A stretch of 64,000 nt of DNA, from assembly GCA_026261815.1 (NCBI GenBank), contig JAMPIT010000434.1:17791001-17855000 (forward strand). Direction: 5' to 3'. The stretch is from Monarcha castaneiventris obscurior. Its lineage: Eukaryota > Chordata > Aves > Passeriformes > Monarchidae. A program made the translations under genes and the position numbers. The notes under the pieces were generated by a model. It made no database searches and had not been told where the DNA came from. It was given only the letters and a program-made list of their open reading frames with translations. Below, in pieces: positions 62,101 to 64,000 of the stretch (position 1 is its first letter; each line of letters starts with the position of its first letter).

Positions 62101-63443
62101 AGAGGATTTCTGCCTTTCTGCTAGTAACTTCTCAGCTAAATTTTCCACGTCTTTGCTTTACCCTGGAGGATTTTGGTGTTCAGAAGGGCAGGAACACCAG
62201 GTCTTCTCATGGCCTCACGTTCCTGGGGAAGAGAGGAGCCTCTGTGTGTCAGACAGCCCAGCCCATGTGCTCACTGCTGAGCTCCCACCTCTGCCCTGCT
62301 GGGCTCTGGTGGCAGGAGCAGCCCTGTGGCAGCAGCAGCAGCAGCAGCAGCCCCGGGTGCTGCCGTGCGTGACCTTGTCGGAAGCTGAGCTCTTCTGGGA
62401 GTATTTTTGTAAATGGGGATCTGTGAGCCCTTTCATGGCCTTTTCTGTCTGTGGTCAGTTCTTAGTTCACAGAAACAGCACTGTTCTGACATGAGCTCTG
62501 TGTGGTGCTGAGTCTGTTCATACCTGTGTTGGCTTGCTTGGTTTGGGTTTTTTTTTTAGCTGTTCTTAGCTATTATTCAAATTTTGGCTTACAGAAAGGC
62601 CATGCTGTAGTAATAGCTCAGTTCTGCAACAAATAACTTGTTTTATTTGTTTCTCTAATGTACTAGTCTTTTTCTTTGGTTAATATAAAGGCTTAGCAAA
62701 GTCACCTGTCCTGCAGAGAAGGCAGCATGGACTTCAGTCATAAAATGCTGTTTTGAAATCAGAGTATCACACTTCCATTTCAGCATTTCAAAATGACCTG
62801 AGAAACCTGGTAGCTAAATAACATCAAAATAGAAAAATTCCTACCTATTCCATTTTCAGGAATTGACATGTGTTGGCCAAGATGTTTGTGGTATTAATCT
62901 TTCAGCTTTTGCCATGCAGAGTGCTTTTAAAATCCACTTGGCTGACGTTAGTCCCCGTTATTTTTGGCTCACTTACATTGAGCCAGACCAATCAGGAAAA
63001 GTAGGAACAGAAGGATTCTCTAAACCACTGTATTTGTAGATGTTAAGCATATGAATACAAAGCCAATGTAATACTAGGACTCCTGTTTCTCGGAAATAAG
63101 AGGTGCAGGAGAGCTGCTGCACAGCCTGTTAGCTTTGAACTATGAAATCCTGGAGAATGAGCTACAACTAAAATGTCCTGTAACTGGTTCTTCATTTTTC
63201 TGCTAAACTTCCCTCTTTTTATGATATATAAATAAGCAAAAATCAGAATTGTTTTGACTTGGTGCATGTGGTGTTCTGTTTCTTTTACAGGCTGTGCACC
63301 TCATTGAAGAGATGGATTTGAATGATGATAAAAAACTTTCTGAAGCAGAAATTCTTAAGAACCAGGATTTGTTTCTTAACAGTGAAGCAACAGATTATGG
63401 TAGGCAGCTTCATGATGAACGTTTCTACCACGAAGAACTGTAG
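53015..63443 (+). CDS. RCN2: RCN2, reticulocalbin-2 (ER calcium-binding protein of the CREC family)
   Basis: Seven exons join in phase to 303 residues. A signal peptide (1-19, cleavage probably after AASG) leads into the lumenal protein. EF-hand loops: EF1 60-71, EF2 96-107, EF3 148-159 (degenerate), EF4 185-196, EF5 226-237, EF6 262-273 (Lys in place of the loop Gly). The C-terminus FYHEEL replaces the HDEL of human RCN2 and should still serve ER retrieval. Human RCN2 is, as I recall, 317 residues; the difference is mainly a shorter exon 1. Family knowledge: RCN2/ERC-55 is a low-affinity calcium binder of the secretory pathway. The start is chosen because it gives the signal peptide and has G at -3 and +4. 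Expressed from its own CpG island, divergent from SCAPER. Confidence 0.97.
53222..53327 (+). CDS. RCN2: RCN2 exon 2, residues 35-70 (EF1 loop)
   Basis: Acceptor GTGCCGCAG; encodes [20 protein letters not shown] then [15 protein letters not shown]; donor GCGAGG then GTAACG. The EF1 loop D60-E71 has canonical ligands and spans the junction to exon 3. The intron before it is 105 bp. Confidence 0.95.
53328..56075 (+). other. RCN2 intron 2, 2748 bp
   Basis: Holds a sense CR1 copy (53515-53880). The rest is AT-rich and unassigned. Confidence 0.75.
53515..53880 (+). mobile_element. CR1 LINE 3' fragment in RCN2 intron 2
   Basis: Recognised by GAGGAAGAACTTCTTTCCTG, GATTGCCCAGAGAGGTTGTG, GGAGGTACTCAAGAACC, GGAGGTTGGACCAGATAACT and the terminal GTCCCTTCCAACCTGACCAT, TTCTGTGATGG. 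Sense orientation, 5' truncated. Confidence 0.92.
56076..56272 (+). CDS. RCN2: RCN2 exon 3, residues 70-135 (EF2)
   Basis: Acceptor TTTTTCACAG, donor CGCCAG then GTAAAA. Encodes [20 protein letters not shown], then the EF2 loop [12 protein letters not shown] and [16 protein letters not shown]. 197 bp, entering in phase 1 and leaving in phase 0. Confidence 0.97.
56273..58733 (+). other. RCN2 intron 3, 2461 bp
   Basis: AT-rich with an unassigned GC-richer patch near 56560-56740. No named repeat or RNA gene recognised. Confidence 0.65.
58734..58847 (+). CDS. RCN2: RCN2 exon 4, residues 136-173 (EF3, degenerate)
   Basis: Acceptor TATTTTCTAAG, donor ATGACG then GTAAGA. Encodes [20 protein letters not shown] then [18 protein letters not shown]. 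The loop [12 protein letters not shown] lacks Asp at position 1, Asp at 5 and Gly at 6. 38 codons. Confidence 0.96.
58848..59575 (+). other. RCN2 intron 4, 728 bp
   Basis: Nothing recognised. Confidence 0.65.
59576..59672 (+). CDS. RCN2: RCN2 exon 5, residues 174-206 (EF4)
   Basis: Acceptor GTATACAAAAG, donor CCCAA then GTAAGG. Encodes [20 protein letters not shown] then [12 protein letters not shown]; the loop [12 protein letters not shown] is canonical. Ends with one base of Thr206. Confidence 0.97.
59673..61355 (+). other. RCN2 intron 5, 1683 bp
   Basis: Nothing recognised beyond a moderately GC-rich patch near 60000-60130. Confidence 0.65.
61356..61498 (+). CDS. RCN2: RCN2 exon 6, residues 206-253 (EF5)
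   Basis: Acceptor TGTTTTACTAG, donor GAGGAG then GTACGT. Encodes [20 protein letters not shown], the loop [12 protein letters not shown], and [16 protein letters not shown]. Strong match to mammalian RCN2. Confidence 0.97.
61499..63290 (+). other. RCN2 intron 6, 1792 bp
   Basis: Contains a GC-rich stretch (about 62150-62400) with an (AGC)7 run; otherwise AT-rich and unassigned. Confidence 0.65.
62331..62351 (+). repeat. (AGC)7 trinucleotide repeat, intronic
   Basis: Seven uninterrupted AGC units inside RCN2 intron 6, in a locally GC-rich segment. It is not part of any RCN2 coding exon. Confidence 0.9.
63291..63443 (+). CDS. RCN2: RCN2 exon 7, residues 254-303 and stop (EF6, HEEL)
   Basis: Acceptor TTTCTTTTACAG. 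Encodes [20 protein letters not shown], then [20 protein letters not shown] and [10 protein letters not shown], stop TAG at 63441-63443. Confidence 0.97.
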   Translation, partial: AVHLIEEMDLNDDKKLSEAEILKNQDLFLNSEATDYGRQLHDERFYHEEL

Positions 63444-63700
63444 ATTATTTATTTTGTAATCTTTTTTTCTTCCCTTTCTTTCATTTGGAGCTTTTGTTAA
63501 AAGCACTCATCAGCTGCATTGCAAGTTTTATGCTGTAATTACAGTACACTAACGTTCGTGTAAATAATTTGCATTCAAAATTTAATTGCCCTCCTGCAAA
63601 CTTCCCGGGCCTCTTCTAGCCTTCAAAATTAATCTGAAATACTTGCTATCAAAATTCTCTAGCGTTGGAAAATAAATTACTTCAGGGTAGTACTGTATTG
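63444..63700 (+). other. RCN2: RCN2 3' UTR with first polyadenylation signal
   Basis: AT-rich sequence after the stop. AATAAA at 63671-63676 is followed by TG-rich sequence (GTAGTACTGTATTGTG), consistent with a cleavage site near 63690-63700. Longer 3' UTR forms running past the window edge cannot be excluded. Confidence 0.7.
63671..63676 (+). terminator. RCN2: Polyadenylation signal AATAAA for RCN2
   Basis: First canonical hexamer after the stop codon, 228 bp downstream, with G/T-rich sequence following. Confidence 0.75.
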
Positions 63701-64000
63701 TGAAGAGTTGTTCTACTGTACTTGAAGAAAATGGAGAATCTAAATGGTTCTGAAAGAATGCAAAATGTAGTAACTGAGACTACTATTTTTCTAATCAATT
63801 TAATTAGGGCAGAGTGTGGGGAAGGTGGGGGGATATTTAGAGTCAGTATTAACTGTGTTTTATTTAATACCTTTGGAGAAATACTTACATAAACACCTCA
63901 GTTGTTTAAGAGGTTTCTACTTGATTTTGAATGGTTTCTATACTGTGTTTTACTCTACCATAAAACTTGCTATTTTTACATCTATGACAATAATTATTTT

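Noticed and set aside
62215..62436. Open frame with a poly-Cys or poly-Gln run around (AGC)7
   Set aside because: Lies within RCN2 intron 6, not bounded by splice sites joining the RCN2 frame; the run is a translated trinucleotide repeat.

Overview
The window is a piece of a vertebrate nuclear genome, almost certainly a bird. Genes are split by introns, there are no bacterial-type operons, several CR1 LINE fragments carry the avian-type 3' end (TTCCAAC... ATTCTGTG), and one retroviral LTR is of a type common in bird genomes. Two protein-coding genes account for all the exons I could support. They are arranged head to head: SCAPER on the minus strand (left, about 4.8-48.7 kb) and RCN2 on the plus strand (right, about 53.0-63.7 kb). 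As I recall, the same neighbour pair lies at human 15q24.

SCAPER (S-phase cyclin A-associated protein in the ER): I placed 18 complete internal coding exons plus an upstream exon that ends in the ATG. Every splice phase is consistent across all of them. Together they encode residues 1-837 of an expected ~1400-residue protein: the conserved N-terminal domain, a cyclin-binding-like RxL motif, a long charged coiled coil and the C2H2 zinc finger. The remaining C-terminal exons lie beyond the left edge. One intron (17563-23698) uses a GC donor. The promoter lies in a CpG island at about 48.3-48.95 kb with CRE, NRF1 and YY1 motifs and a 93-bp tandem duplication.

RCN2 (reticulocalbin-2, an ER calcium-binding CREC protein): all seven coding exons are present. 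They give a 303-residue protein with a signal peptide, six EF-hand loops (one degenerate) and a C-terminal HEEL retrieval signal. The promoter lies in a second CpG island (about 52.87-53.35 kb), and an AATAAA lies 228 bp after the stop codon.

Intervening DNA: the ~3.9 kb between the two islands holds CR1 fragments and unassigned DNA. Introns hold CR1 pieces, one solo LTR (11685-12138), simple repeats and an isolated CpG-rich patch with a CCAAT cluster (about 28.93-29.17 kb) inside a SCAPER intron. That patch is the best candidate here for an undescribed regulatory or promoter element. I saw no clear tRNA, rRNA, known small RNA or CRISPR, and nothing that looks like a wholly new biological system.
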